From JAGQTE01 sp964648005 (GTDB lineage Bacteria; Actinomycetota; Acidimicrobiia; Acidimicrobiales; Acidimicrobilacustridaceae): a stretch of DNA of 8,322 nucleotides. The translations under genes and the position numbers were made by a program. Shown here piece by piece: positions 1-6,105 of this stretch (positions within the stretch are counted from its first letter, which is position 1; each line of letters opens with the position of its first letter). The notes beneath the pieces were generated by a model. It did not search any database. It was not told the origin of the DNA and worked only from the letters and a program-made list of their open reading frames with translations. The stretch is taken from positions 1 through 8,322 of the forward strand of contig CAZYKR010000201.1 of the NCBI GenBank assembly GCA_964648005.1, read 5' to 3'.

Positions 1-112
1 GCTCGGCGAGGAGCGCGTGATCGGCCTCCGCCAGGCGCCGGCGCGTCAGCACCAACGCCACGGCCAGCACGACCGCCACGGCGGTGACGCCGCCCAACAG
101 CAGCCCGAGCAT
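1..112 (-). CDS. Probable SenX3/PhoR-type sensor histidine kinase, N-terminal fragment
   Basis: Only the first 37 codons are in the window and the gene runs off the left edge. The ATG at 112 is followed almost at once by a hydrophobic helix (residues 2-22, rich in L, V, A and G) that ends in TRRR. This gives a single membrane anchor with a positive stop-transfer and then the start of a charged region (LAEADHALLAE). A single short N-terminal anchor without a long signal is typical of SenX3-like phosphate sensor kinases. The gene starts 17 bp after the phoU stop, so it is probably co-transcribed with pstB and phoU, a common place for the kinase of the phosphate two-component system. No Shine-Dalgarno sequence is obvious; translation may be coupled to phoU. 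No kinase motif is visible, so the kinase call rests on the anchor and the neighbourhood. Another short membrane protein is possible. Confidence 0.55.
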   Translation of the reverse strand, partial: MLGLLLGGVTAVAVVLAVALVLTRRRLAEADHALLAE

Positions 113-129
113 CGTCGCGTCCGGTTCCG

Positions 130-894
130 CTAGCCCTCGACGGCGCCGTCGCCGTTGACCGGCGGCGCCACGGGCACCTCGAGGTGACCGTACTGGGTGG
201 CGGCGTGCTCGACGCGCGCCTTGTGCCGGGCGGCGCCGGTGTGCTCGGGCAGCCAACCGGTCACCATGAACTCGACCCGGTTGCCGATGTTGACGGCGTG
301 GTCGCCGATGCGCTCGTAGTACCGGCCGATCAGCGCCAGCTGGACGGCGACCTGCAGCTCGAGGCCCTGGTCGTCGTGCTCTTCGAAGATGGCCTGGATG
401 TAGTCGCGGTGCAGCGTGTCGAGGCGACCGTCCATGTCGTCGAGCGCCGCCGCCAACGCCGCATCGCCCTCGGCGTAGGAGTCGATGGACAGGCGGAACA
501 GGCGCACCGCCTCCTCGGACATCTCCTCGATCAACCGGCGGAGCTTGGGGCTGAACTCGGCGCCGTAGATGCGCCGCGCCGCCTTGACGATGTTGATGAC
601 CAGATCGGCCGAGCGTTCGATCTCCGACGTCAGCTTGAGGGCGCAGATCAGCGCCCGCAGGTCGGTGGCGACCGGTGCCTGCAGGGCGAGCACTTGGAAG
701 CAGTGCTCCTCGACCAGCACGGTCAGCTCGTCGACGACGTCGTCCTCTTCGATCAGCGCCTGCGCCGCACGCAGATCGCTGGCGAGCAACGCCTCGGTGC
801 CGCGCGGGATGAACTCGGTGACCATCGCCGCCATCCGCACCAGCTCGGCGCGGATCTCATCGAGCTCCTGGTGGAAGGCACGCTTCTCCGTCAT
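130..894 (-). CDS. phoU: PhoU, phosphate signalling and transport regulator
   Basis: This is a 254-residue cytoplasmic protein with two PhoU three-helix repeats. Each carries the family's metal-binding E-x-x-x-D signature: ERSAD at 93-97 and ERIGD at 194-198, followed by the usual VINI and AVNIGNRV stretches. PhoU links the Pst transporter to the Pho sensor kinase, keeping the kinase inactive when phosphate is plentiful, and prevents excessive phosphate uptake. The reading frame stays open well upstream of 894, but the start is the ATG at 894 (protein begins MTEKRAFHQELDEI), because the family homology begins there and the ATG overlaps the pstB stop as ATGA, which implies translational coupling. 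PhoU proteins usually have about 215-240 residues; the excess here is a tail after residue 216 that is rich in A, P, V and G and probably disordered. The recurrent pstB-phoU pairing supports the call. Confidence 0.95.
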   Translation of the reverse strand: MTEKRAFHQELDEIRAELVRMAAMVTEFIPRGTEALLASDLRAAQALIEEDDVVDELTVLVEEHCFQVLALQAPVATDLRALICALKLTSEIERSADLVINIVKAARRIYGAEFSPKLRRLIEEMSEEAVRLFRLSIDSYAEGDAALAAALDDMDGRLDTLHRDYIQAIFEEHDDQGLELQVAVQLALIGRYYERIGDHAVNIGNRVEFMVTGWLPEHTGAARHKARVEHAATQYGHLEVPVAPPVNGDGAVEG

Positions 895-1853
895 CCGAAC
901 CGACCCGTGACGTAGTTCTCGGTGCGCTGATCGGTCGGCGTCGAGAAGATCCGCTCGGTTGCATCGAACTCGACGAGCAGGCCCGTGCGCGTGTCGTCGA
1001 TGTCGTTGACCTCCGCCGTGAAGAAGGCCGTCCGGTCGCTCACGCGAGCGGCCTGCTGCATGTTGTGGGTCACGATCACGATCGTGTACTCGTGCTTGAG
1101 CTCGGCCATCAGATCCTCGATCCGGGCCGTGGCGATGGGGTCCAGCGCCGAGCACGGCTCATCCATCAGCACCACCTCCGGCCGCGTGGCGATGGTCCGG
1201 GCGATGCACAGCCGCTGCTGCTGCCCGCCGGACAACCCGATGCCCGACTTGCTCAGGCGGTCCTTGACCTCGTCCCACAGGGCGGCCTTCGTGAGCGCCT
1301 CCTCGACGATCTCGTCCAGGTCGGCCTTCTTGCGGATCCCGGCGACCTTGGGGCCGAAGGCAACGTTGTCGTAGATCGACTTGGGGAACGGGTTCGGCTT
1401 CTGGAACACCATGCCGATGCGCTTGCGCACCTCGACCGGATCGACGCGGTCGTCGTACAGATCGACGCCGTGGTAGAGGACCTGGCCGGTGACGCGGGCG
1501 CCGACCACCAGATCGTTCATGCGGTTCAGGCACCGCAGCACCGTCGTCTTGCCACAGCCCGACGGACCGATGAAGGCGGTGATCTCGTTCTTGCGGATCG
1601 TCATGTCGACGCCGCGCACGGCGCAGAACTCCCCGTAGTGCACCGCCAGGTCGGCAAGCTCGAACACCGCCTGCGACGGGTCCAGCGGTCCCTCCTCGCC
1701 CGGACCGGCCGCAGTGTCCGGCTCCGACGGCGCCACAGCGGAGGACTCGACGGATGACGGGTCGGCCGTCGGACGGCCGGGGGTCGCCTCGGGGTCCGCT
1801 GCGGTCTGGGACTCGGTCACGTCGGCGTGGCTCCTGAGGTCGAGGTCGCTCAT
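891..1853 (-). CDS. pstB: PstB, phosphate ABC transporter ATP-binding protein
   Basis: This is the 320-residue ATPase subunit of the high-affinity phosphate importer PstSCAB, acting at the inner face of the membrane. All nucleotide-binding motifs are present: Walker A GPSGCGKTT (96-104), Q-loop Q151 in the PstB-typical MVFQKPNPFPKSIYDN (148-163), ABC signature LSGGQQQR (207-214), Walker B VVLMDEPCSALDP (227-239) and switch histidine H263 in VTHNMQQA. The family core starts near residue 63. The first 62 residues are an unusual extension rich in S, T, E, D, P and A without hydrophobic clusters, so probably disordered. The ATG at 1853 is favoured by a GGAG seven bases upstream; an internal GTG at codon 63 would give a normal-length protein but lacks a good ribosome site. 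pstS, pstC and pstA are not upstream, so this gene heads its own unit, preceded by a PHO-box-like element. Confidence 0.95.
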   Translation of the reverse strand: MSDLDLRSHADVTESQTAADPEATPGRPTADPSSVESSAVAPSEPDTAAGPGEEGPLDPSQAVFELADLAVHYGEFCAVRGVDMTIRKNEITAFIGPSGCGKTTVLRCLNRMNDLVVGARVTGQVLYHGVDLYDDRVDPVEVRKRIGMVFQKPNPFPKSIYDNVAFGPKVAGIRKKADLDEIVEEALTKAALWDEVKDRLSKSGIGLSGGQQQRLCIARTIATRPEVVLMDEPCSALDPIATARIEDLMAELKHEYTIVIVTHNMQQAARVSDRTAFFTAEVNDIDDTRTGLLVEFDATERIFSTPTDQRTENYVTGRFG

Positions 1854-1860
1854 CGGTCGG

Positions 1861-1864
1861 CTCC
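1861..1864 (-). promoter_or_regulatory. Ribosome binding site for pstB
   Basis: GGAG on the minus strand lies seven bases before the ATG at 1853. It supports the long form of PstB, with the N-terminal extension, over an internal start at codon 63. Confidence 0.55.
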
Positions 1865-1876
1865 GCTCCGCGTCAG

Positions 1877-1882
1877 ATCGTA
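1877..1882 (-). promoter_or_regulatory. Candidate -10 element of the pstB promoter
   Basis: TACGAT on the minus strand matches the TAnnnT form of actinobacterial -10 elements. It would start the message near 1870, leaving a leader of about 17 nt that contains the GGAG ribosome site. No good -35 hexamer sits 16-18 bases upstream, as is usual for activator-dependent Pho promoters. An alternative -10 is TAGGGT at 1896-1891, closer to the PHO-box-like repeats. The choice between them is a guess from sequence. Confidence 0.35.
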
Positions 1883-1923
1883 CCGACCCGACCCTAGGGG
1901 CGCCGCATGGCCGGTCCCCTGCT

Positions 1924-1956
1924 CGGGGGTGAACGAGAGGTGAACCGCAGGCGAAC
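1924..1956 (-). promoter_or_regulatory. PHO-box-like triple 11-bp direct repeat upstream of pstB
   Basis: Three head-to-tail 11-bp units are read on the minus strand. Unit 1 is GTTCGCCTGCG (1956-1946), unit 2 is GTTCACCTCTC (1945-1935) and unit 3 is GTTCACCCCCG (1934-1924). The first seven bases of each match GTTCACC, exactly in two units and with one change in the first. This period and core are those described for PhoP boxes in Streptomyces and resemble RegX3 sites in mycobacteria. The element is 71 bp before the pstB ATG, in the only long intergenic gap on the left of the window, and points towards pstB. It predicts activation of pstB-phoU-kinase during phosphate limitation. No binding or expression data are available from the sequence alone. 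Confidence 0.75.
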
Positions 1957-1992
1957 GGTCCGTGGCCAGCGCGGCCGATCCGACCCGATGGC

Positions 1993-3417
1993 TCAGGCGA
2001 CGCTCGTCGCGGCCGGTGGCCCCGCCGGTGGGGTGACCTCCGGCGGCTCGCCGTCGCCGTCGCGCGCCACGCCGGCCAGGCCCAGCTCGACCAGGCCGAT
2101 GATGGCCACGATCGCCAGGAACCAGAACCAGGTGGTGGGCAGGATCAGCAGCGCCAGCACCCCGACGGCCAAGACGCCCACCCGCACGCCGGTGATGTTG
2201 TCGGCGAACCAGCTGTGCTCGGCGGCCGCCTGTCCGGCGAGGCGCTCCGACGTCGAGCGCGCCGCTCCGAACCCCATCGCCACCTGGTGGCGGAGCCACA
2301 CGGCGGGTCGGCTGGGCCCCGTCAGGAACGCCAGGACCACGACGATGAGCCCCAGCACGACGATCCAGGTGAGCAGGCCGCGCAGAGTGCCGGCGACCTC
2401 CTCGATGGTGGCCCGGATGGCGCCGCTCGTCGTGGGGTCGCGGATCTGGTCGATGAGCTGTTCGACGAGGTTGCGCACGATCGCTCGGGCGGCCGCGATG
2501 GTGACCACCGCACCGAGCGCCAGCTCGAGCAGCGCCAACCGCCGGCTGCGCGCCAGGAAGATCGTGACGCCGGCGAGCACGACCGTCAGCGCCATCATGA
2601 GGTTGACGAGCCGGGCGAACATCGTGAAGAACGACTGGGCTGCGGCGAGGCGGTCGCTCTGGAACACCTCGATCACCCCGAAGTCGTCGGGCAGATCGCG
2701 CCCGAGGTACGACTCGAGCTCGGCACGGGCCTGGTCGGGCGGCGTGTCGGGCCCGATGTCGGGGACCGGCTGACCGTTGCCGATCAGGTCGGGCGCCACC
2801 CCCGCCACCAGACCCAGCACCTTGCCCATCAGCGGCATGAGGTTGAGGTACACGACCCCGTCCACGACCGACACGCGCCCGGGCTCGCCCTCGAGCAGGC
2901 GGACGAGCTGCTCGTGGGTGAAGCGGTTCACCCCGATCCACAGCTCGTGGAACTGGTCGGAGGTGATCACCCGATAGCTGGCGTCCTGGACGATCCCCTC
3001 GAGACCCTCGGTGATCGGCGCCGCCAGGATGCCGGCGCGCTCGGGCAGGACGTCCCGGATCCGGGTCTGGACGTCGAGCGCGGTCATCAGCTCGGTGGTG
3101 AGGCGCACCGACAACGCCGTGGCCACCTCGGTGTTCTGCGGCAGGTCGCCCACCAGCTCGATCCAGTTGTCGGTGTCGTACACCGAGCTGCGCACCCAGT
3201 AGCCGACGACGCTGGCCAGCAACGAGATGCAGGTGAGCACGACGAGCACGCCGGTGAGCACCTGGCGGGATCGACGTCGAAACGTGCTGTCGGTGCCGGC
3301 CTCGGCGAGCTGCGCCTGCAGGTCGGCGACCTGGTGCTTGAGCTCGCCGACCTCGTCGCCCGCCGCGGCGTCACCTGCCGGGGCGGTGTCGTCCGCCGGG
3401 ACTGCGTCGTCGGCCAT
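1993..3417 (-). CDS. Conserved multi-pass membrane protein with N-terminal coiled coil, function unknown
   Basis: This is a 474-residue membrane protein. In order it has an acidic, alanine-rich cytoplasmic N-terminus, a short heptad-like stretch (about 23-40, VGELKHQVADLQAQL), a basic RRRSR and a first membrane helix (about 53-75). A segment of nearly 190 residues that is probably extracytoplasmic follows, beginning with VYDTDNWIELVGDLPQNTEV, then three hydrophobic helices (about 268-292, 298-316 and 343-365) and a C-terminal hydrophobic pair (about 413-452). The tail is rich in proline and glycine. The V-x-D-T-D-x-W/Y motif after helix 1 recalls a large family of uncharacterised actinobacterial membrane proteins (recalled, not searched). 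I see no enzyme or transporter motif. The start is the ATG at 3417, because a clear AGGAG lies five bases upstream; a GTG at 3438 in frame would place that ribosome site inside the gene. It sits where pstA would be expected before pstB, but is not PstA or PstC. Confidence 0.75.
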   Translation of the reverse strand: MADDAVPADDTAPAGDAAAGDEVGELKHQVADLQAQLAEAGTDSTFRRRSRQVLTGVLVVLTCISLLASVVGYWVRSSVYDTDNWIELVGDLPQNTEVATALSVRLTTELMTALDVQTRIRDVLPERAGILAAPITEGLEGIVQDASYRVITSDQFHELWIGVNRFTHEQLVRLLEGEPGRVSVVDGVVYLNLMPLMGKVLGLVAGVAPDLIGNGQPVPDIGPDTPPDQARAELESYLGRDLPDDFGVIEVFQSDRLAAAQSFFTMFARLVNLMMALTVVLAGVTIFLARSRRLALLELALGAVVTIAAARAIVRNLVEQLIDQIRDPTTSGAIRATIEEVAGTLRGLLTWIVVLGLIVVVLAFLTGPSRPAVWLRHQVAMGFGAARSTSERLAGQAAAEHSWFADNITGVRVGVLAVGVLALLILPTTWFWFLAIVAIIGLVELGLAGVARDGDGEPPEVTPPAGPPAATSVA

Positions 3418-3422
3418 CGGTG

Positions 3423-3427
3423 CTCCT
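3423..3427 (-). promoter_or_regulatory. Ribosome binding site that fixes the start of the membrane protein gene
   Basis: AGGAG on the minus strand is followed by five bases and the ATG at 3417. It is one of the best ribosome sites in the window and argues against the in-frame GTG at 3438. Confidence 0.55.
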
Positions 3428-3434
3428 CGCGTCC

Positions 3435-3452
3435 GCACGGCGCCCGCCGTGC
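3435..3452 (-). other. GC-rich hairpin between the Nudix gene and the membrane protein gene
   Basis: GCACGGC and GCCGTGC form a perfect 7-bp stem around a 4-base loop in the 54-bp gap. The stem ends shortly before the AGGAG of the membrane protein gene. There is no T-run downstream, so it is not a classical intrinsic terminator. It could be a processing or stability element within an operon, or a GC-rich terminator that depends on other factors. Short stems arise often by chance in DNA of this GC content. Confidence 0.35.
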
Positions 3453-3471
3453 CGTCAGTGCGGCTGCAAGG

Positions 3472-3948
3472 CTACGTGTGCTGAGCGCCGCGGCGGTTCC
3501 ACCAGGCCAGGAAGGTGTCAAGCACCGCGCGGTCGCGCCGGTAGGTGAGCCGGTCGTGCGCGTCGGCGACACCCAACCAGACGATCTCGTCGACCTCGTC
3601 GTTGGGCACGAAGTCGGTCGAGCGCCCCGCCCGGGCGTGCTTGCCGTCGGGCACCATCGCCCAGTACCGCACCTCCTTGGCGCGGCCCTGGTTGTCGACG
3701 TAGGCGATCGAGATCAGCTTGTCGAGCAACGTGCATGCCAGCCCCGTCTCTTCGTGCACCTCGCGCCAGGCACCGTCGCGCCAGCGCTCCTCCGGCTCGA
3801 GCTTGCCCTTGGGGAAGGTCCAGTCGTCGTAGCGCGGCCGATGCACGAGCAACAGCTCCGGTCGCCGCTCGGGCTTGGCCCGGAACACCACGCCGCCGGC
3901 GGCGCGCACCTCGGCGGCGACGGGCTCGGCGGATGGGTCGGGGCTCAC
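3472..3948 (-). CDS. MutT1-like Nudix hydrolase, single domain
   Basis: This is a 158-residue Nudix hydrolase, cleaving nucleoside diphosphates linked to another group. The Nudix box is perfect: G48-x5-E54-x7-R62-E63-V-x-E66-E67-x-G69-L70, with sequence GKLEPEERW then REVHEETGL. The preceding LLVHRPRYDDWTFPKGK and the later EVRYWAM and PNDEVDEIVWL closely resemble, from memory, mycobacterial MutT1, which acts on oxidised guanine nucleotides and diadenosine polyphosphates and is also encoded beside ppk. MutT1 there carries a C-terminal histidine-phosphatase domain; here the protein stops just after the Nudix fold (NRRGAQHT), so the second half is missing. The start is taken as the GTG at 3948, whose GTGA overlaps the ppk stop and implies translational coupling. 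The frame stays open up to 4053, but those residues look like an antisense-type shadow of ppk. The exact substrate is not shown by the sequence. Confidence 0.9.
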   Translation of the reverse strand: MSPDPSAEPVAAEVRAAGGVVFRAKPERRPELLLVHRPRYDDWTFPKGKLEPEERWRDGAWREVHEETGLACTLLDKLISIAYVDNQGRAKEVRYWAMVPDGKHARAGRSTDFVPNDEVDEIVWLGVADAHDRLTYRRDRAVLDTFLAWWNRRGAQHT

Positions 3949-6041
3949 CCGGCGGACCGCCGCCGCTGCAGCGCGAGCTCTTGCAGACGGACGTGCGTGT
4001 CGATCCCCTCGACCGTCGGGATCTGCGCCCACTCGTCGTTGAGCAGCCGCCACGCCAGCACGTCGTCGTCGAGGTTGACCCGCAGGACCTCGGCCACCTC
4101 GTCGCGCAGCTCCGGGGCCTCGATGGGCACGAGCGCCTCGACCCGGCGGTCGAGGTTGCGCGGCATCAGGTCGGCCGACCCCATCAGGTAGACCGGCCCG
4201 CCGTCGGCGCCGTGGGCGAAGTGGTAGACGCGGGCGTGCTCGAGGAACCGTCCGATGATCGAGCGCACGCGGATGTGCTCGCTGAGCCCGGGCACCTCGG
4301 CGCGCAGGCAGCAGATCCCGCGGACGATGCAGTCGATCTGGACACCGGCCGCGGACGCCTCGTAGAGCACGTCGATGAGGTCGGGGTCGACCAGGCTGTT
4401 CATCTTCAGCACGATGCGGCCCTCGGTGCCGTGGCGCATCTCGTTGCGCACGAGCTCGACGAGCCCGGGCCGGATGTCGCGCGGCGCCACCAGCAGCTTG
4501 TCGTAGACGGTGTCGCGGGCGTACCCGGTCAAGAAGTTGAACAGCTGGGTCAGGTCCTCGCCGATGCTGCGATCGGCGGTGAGCAGCCCGAGGTCCTCAT
4601 ACAGGCGGGCCGTGCGGGGGTTGTAGTTGCCGGTGCCGATGTGGCAGTAGCGGCGCACGCCGTCGGTCTCGTCCCGCACGACGAGCGTGGTCTTGGTGTG
4701 GGTCTTGAGCCCGACCAGGCCATACACGACGTGCACGCCGGCGTTCTCCAGCTCGCGGGCCCACTCGATGTTGCGCTGCTCGTCGAAGCGGGCCTTGAGC
4801 TCGACCAGCGCCACCACCTGCTTGCCGCGCTCGGCGGCGCGGATGAGCGACTCGATGATCGAGGAGTCCCGCGTGGTGCGGTACAGGGTGAGTTTGATCG
4901 CCAAGACCTTCGGGTCGATCGACGCCTGGCGGATGAAGGCCTCGACCGAGGTCGTGAACGAGTCGTACGGGTGGTGCACCAGCAGATCGCCCTGGCGCAG
5001 CTCGCGGAAGAAGTCGATCGACTGGTCGTCCTCGGCGGTCGCCAGCCGGGACCGCGTGACCGGCACCCACACGGGGTCGGCCAGGTCCGGCTTGTCGAGG
5101 GCGTGGACCGACCACAGGCCCGACAGGTCCAGCGGTCCGGCGAGCGTGTAGACGGCGTCGTCGTCGATGTCGAGCTCGCGCACCAGCAGGTCCCGGATCT
5201 CGTCGGTCATCGTGTCGTCGATCTCGAGGCGCACGGCCCGACCGAACCGACGGCGGCGCAGCTCGAGCTCGACGGCGGCGAGCAGGTCGTCGGCCTCCTC
5301 CTCCTCGAGGGTGAGGTCGGCGTTGCGGGTGACACGGAACGGGAAGTGCCCCTCGATCTCCATGCCGGGGAAGAGCCGATCGAGGTGGAACGCGATCACC
5401 TGCTCGAGCGGGATGAAGCGCTCGCCGTCGGGCATGACGACGAACCGGCTGAGCACCGGGGGCACCTTGACGCGGGCGAACCGTCGGGTCCCATCGGTGG
5501 GATCGACCACGATCACGGCCAGGTTCAGCGACAGGTCCGAGATGTACGGGAACGGGTGGCCCGGGTCGACGGCGAGCGGCGTGAGCACCGGGAAGACCCG
5601 GTCCTCGAAGACTTGGTCCAGGTAGACGTAGTCGTCCTCGTCGGCATCAGCGTAGTCGGAGAACACGATGCCGTGCTCGGCCAGCCCGGGCACCACCACC
5701 TTGGTGAACAGCTCCTCCTGCCGGGCGAGCAGCTCGGTCACGCGCGCCCGGACCTCGGTGAGTTGCTGGGTGGGGGTGCGGCCGTCGGGCGTCGTCGCCG
5801 AGATGCCGGCGAACACCTGGTCCATCAGGCCCGCCACACGCACCTGGAAGAACTCGTCGAGGTTCGACGAGAAGATGGCCAGGAACTTGGCCCGCTCCAG
5901 CCACGGCGTGTCGTCACGATCGGCGCTGGCGAGGACCCGCTCGTTGAAGTCCAGCCAGCTCAGCTCGCGGTTGACGAAGCGGGCCGGGTCGGCGACCAAC
6001 TCGGTGCGGGCGGGGGCAGCCACGCGTGCGTCGAGGTCCAT
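3945..6041 (-). CDS. ppk: Polyphosphate kinase 1
   Basis: This is a full-length 698-residue PPK1, which reversibly transfers the terminal phosphate of ATP to long-chain inorganic polyphosphate. The N-terminal domain begins with FVNRELSWLDFNERVL (22-37). AIFSSNLDEFFQVRV follows, with N60 matching the ATP-contacting asparagine of the E. coli enzyme. The catalytic core has VHHPYDSF, LKARFDEQRNIEWA and the signature RYCHIGTGNYNPRTARLYED. H467 in this motif is the autophosphorylated histidine (E. coli His435). The second essential histidine is H602 in FLEHARVYHF (E. coli His592). Domain order and length are normal. The ATG at 6041 has only a weak GAG upstream. A TAGCCT at 6054-6049 would start the message at or next to this ATG, so a leaderless transcript is possible. 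A PHO-box-like unit and a palindrome lie upstream, and the Nudix gene overlaps the stop. The setting beside pstB and phoU fits phosphate storage. Confidence 0.97.
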   Translation of the reverse strand: MDLDARVAAPARTELVADPARFVNRELSWLDFNERVLASADRDDTPWLERAKFLAIFSSNLDEFFQVRVAGLMDQVFAGISATTPDGRTPTQQLTEVRARVTELLARQEELFTKVVVPGLAEHGIVFSDYADADEDDYVYLDQVFEDRVFPVLTPLAVDPGHPFPYISDLSLNLAVIVVDPTDGTRRFARVKVPPVLSRFVVMPDGERFIPLEQVIAFHLDRLFPGMEIEGHFPFRVTRNADLTLEEEEADDLLAAVELELRRRRFGRAVRLEIDDTMTDEIRDLLVRELDIDDDAVYTLAGPLDLSGLWSVHALDKPDLADPVWVPVTRSRLATAEDDQSIDFFRELRQGDLLVHHPYDSFTTSVEAFIRQASIDPKVLAIKLTLYRTTRDSSIIESLIRAAERGKQVVALVELKARFDEQRNIEWARELENAGVHVVYGLVGLKTHTKTTLVVRDETDGVRRYCHIGTGNYNPRTARLYEDLGLLTADRSIGEDLTQLFNFLTGYARDTVYDKLLVAPRDIRPGLVELVRNEMRHGTEGRIVLKMNSLVDPDLIDVLYEASAAGVQIDCIVRGICCLRAEVPGLSEHIRVRSIIGRFLEHARVYHFAHGADGGPVYLMGSADLMPRNLDRRVEALVPIEAPELRDEVAEVLRVNLDDDVLAWRLLNDEWAQIPTVEGIDTHVRLQELALQRRRSAG

Positions 6042-6048
6042 TCGGCTC

Positions 6049-6054
6049 AGGCTA
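6049..6054 (-). promoter_or_regulatory. Candidate -10 element of a ppk promoter
   Basis: TAGCCT on the minus strand fits TAnnnT. Initiation about seven bases downstream would fall at the ppk ATG (6041), giving a leaderless message, a form common in actinobacteria and consistent with the poor ribosome site. The matching -35 position (6077-6072, TGCCCG) is weak. Confidence 0.3.
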
Positions 6055-6055
6055 G

Positions 6056-6067
6056 CGAGGCGCCTCG
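6056..6067. promoter_or_regulatory. Perfect 12-bp palindrome in the ppk upstream region
   Basis: CGAGGCGCCTCG reads identically on both strands and lies directly upstream of the TAGCCT element, within the expected promoter spacer. It could be a repressor operator. It is GC-only apart from one A and one T, so chance is a real alternative. Confidence 0.3.
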
Positions 6068-6075
6068 ATACCGGG

Positions 6076-6086
6076 CAGAGGCGAAC
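6076..6086 (-). promoter_or_regulatory. Single PHO-box-like 11-bp unit upstream of ppk
   Basis: GTTCGCCTCTG on the minus strand agrees at nine of eleven positions with unit 1 and also with unit 2 of the triple repeat before pstB. It lies about 35 bp before the ppk ATG and next to the expected -35 position. The 11 bases on either side do not match the unit, so it is a solitary copy and weak on its own. Confidence 0.3.
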
Positions 6087-6105
6087 GGCCCGGCGCGACC
6101 GACGG

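Noticed and set aside
895..1155. An 87-codon upstream extension of the phoU frame into pstB.
   Set aside because: The residues are an arginine-rich shadow of pstB. PhoU homology begins at the ATG at 894, which overlaps the pstB stop.
1957..1992. A possible terminator after the membrane protein gene (GGCC pairs around 1964-1976).
   Set aside because: The stem is only four base pairs, the flanks do not pair well and no T-run follows.
2920..2935. A GTTCACC match inside the membrane protein gene (and another near 7264 in htrA).
   Set aside because: Both are isolated coding-sequence matches without an 11-bp repeat partner and not placed before a gene.
3949..4053. A 35-codon upstream extension of the Nudix frame into ppk.
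   Set aside because: The extension lies in the ppk coding end and reads as an R/A-rich shadow; the GTG at 3948 forms a neat GTGA overlap.
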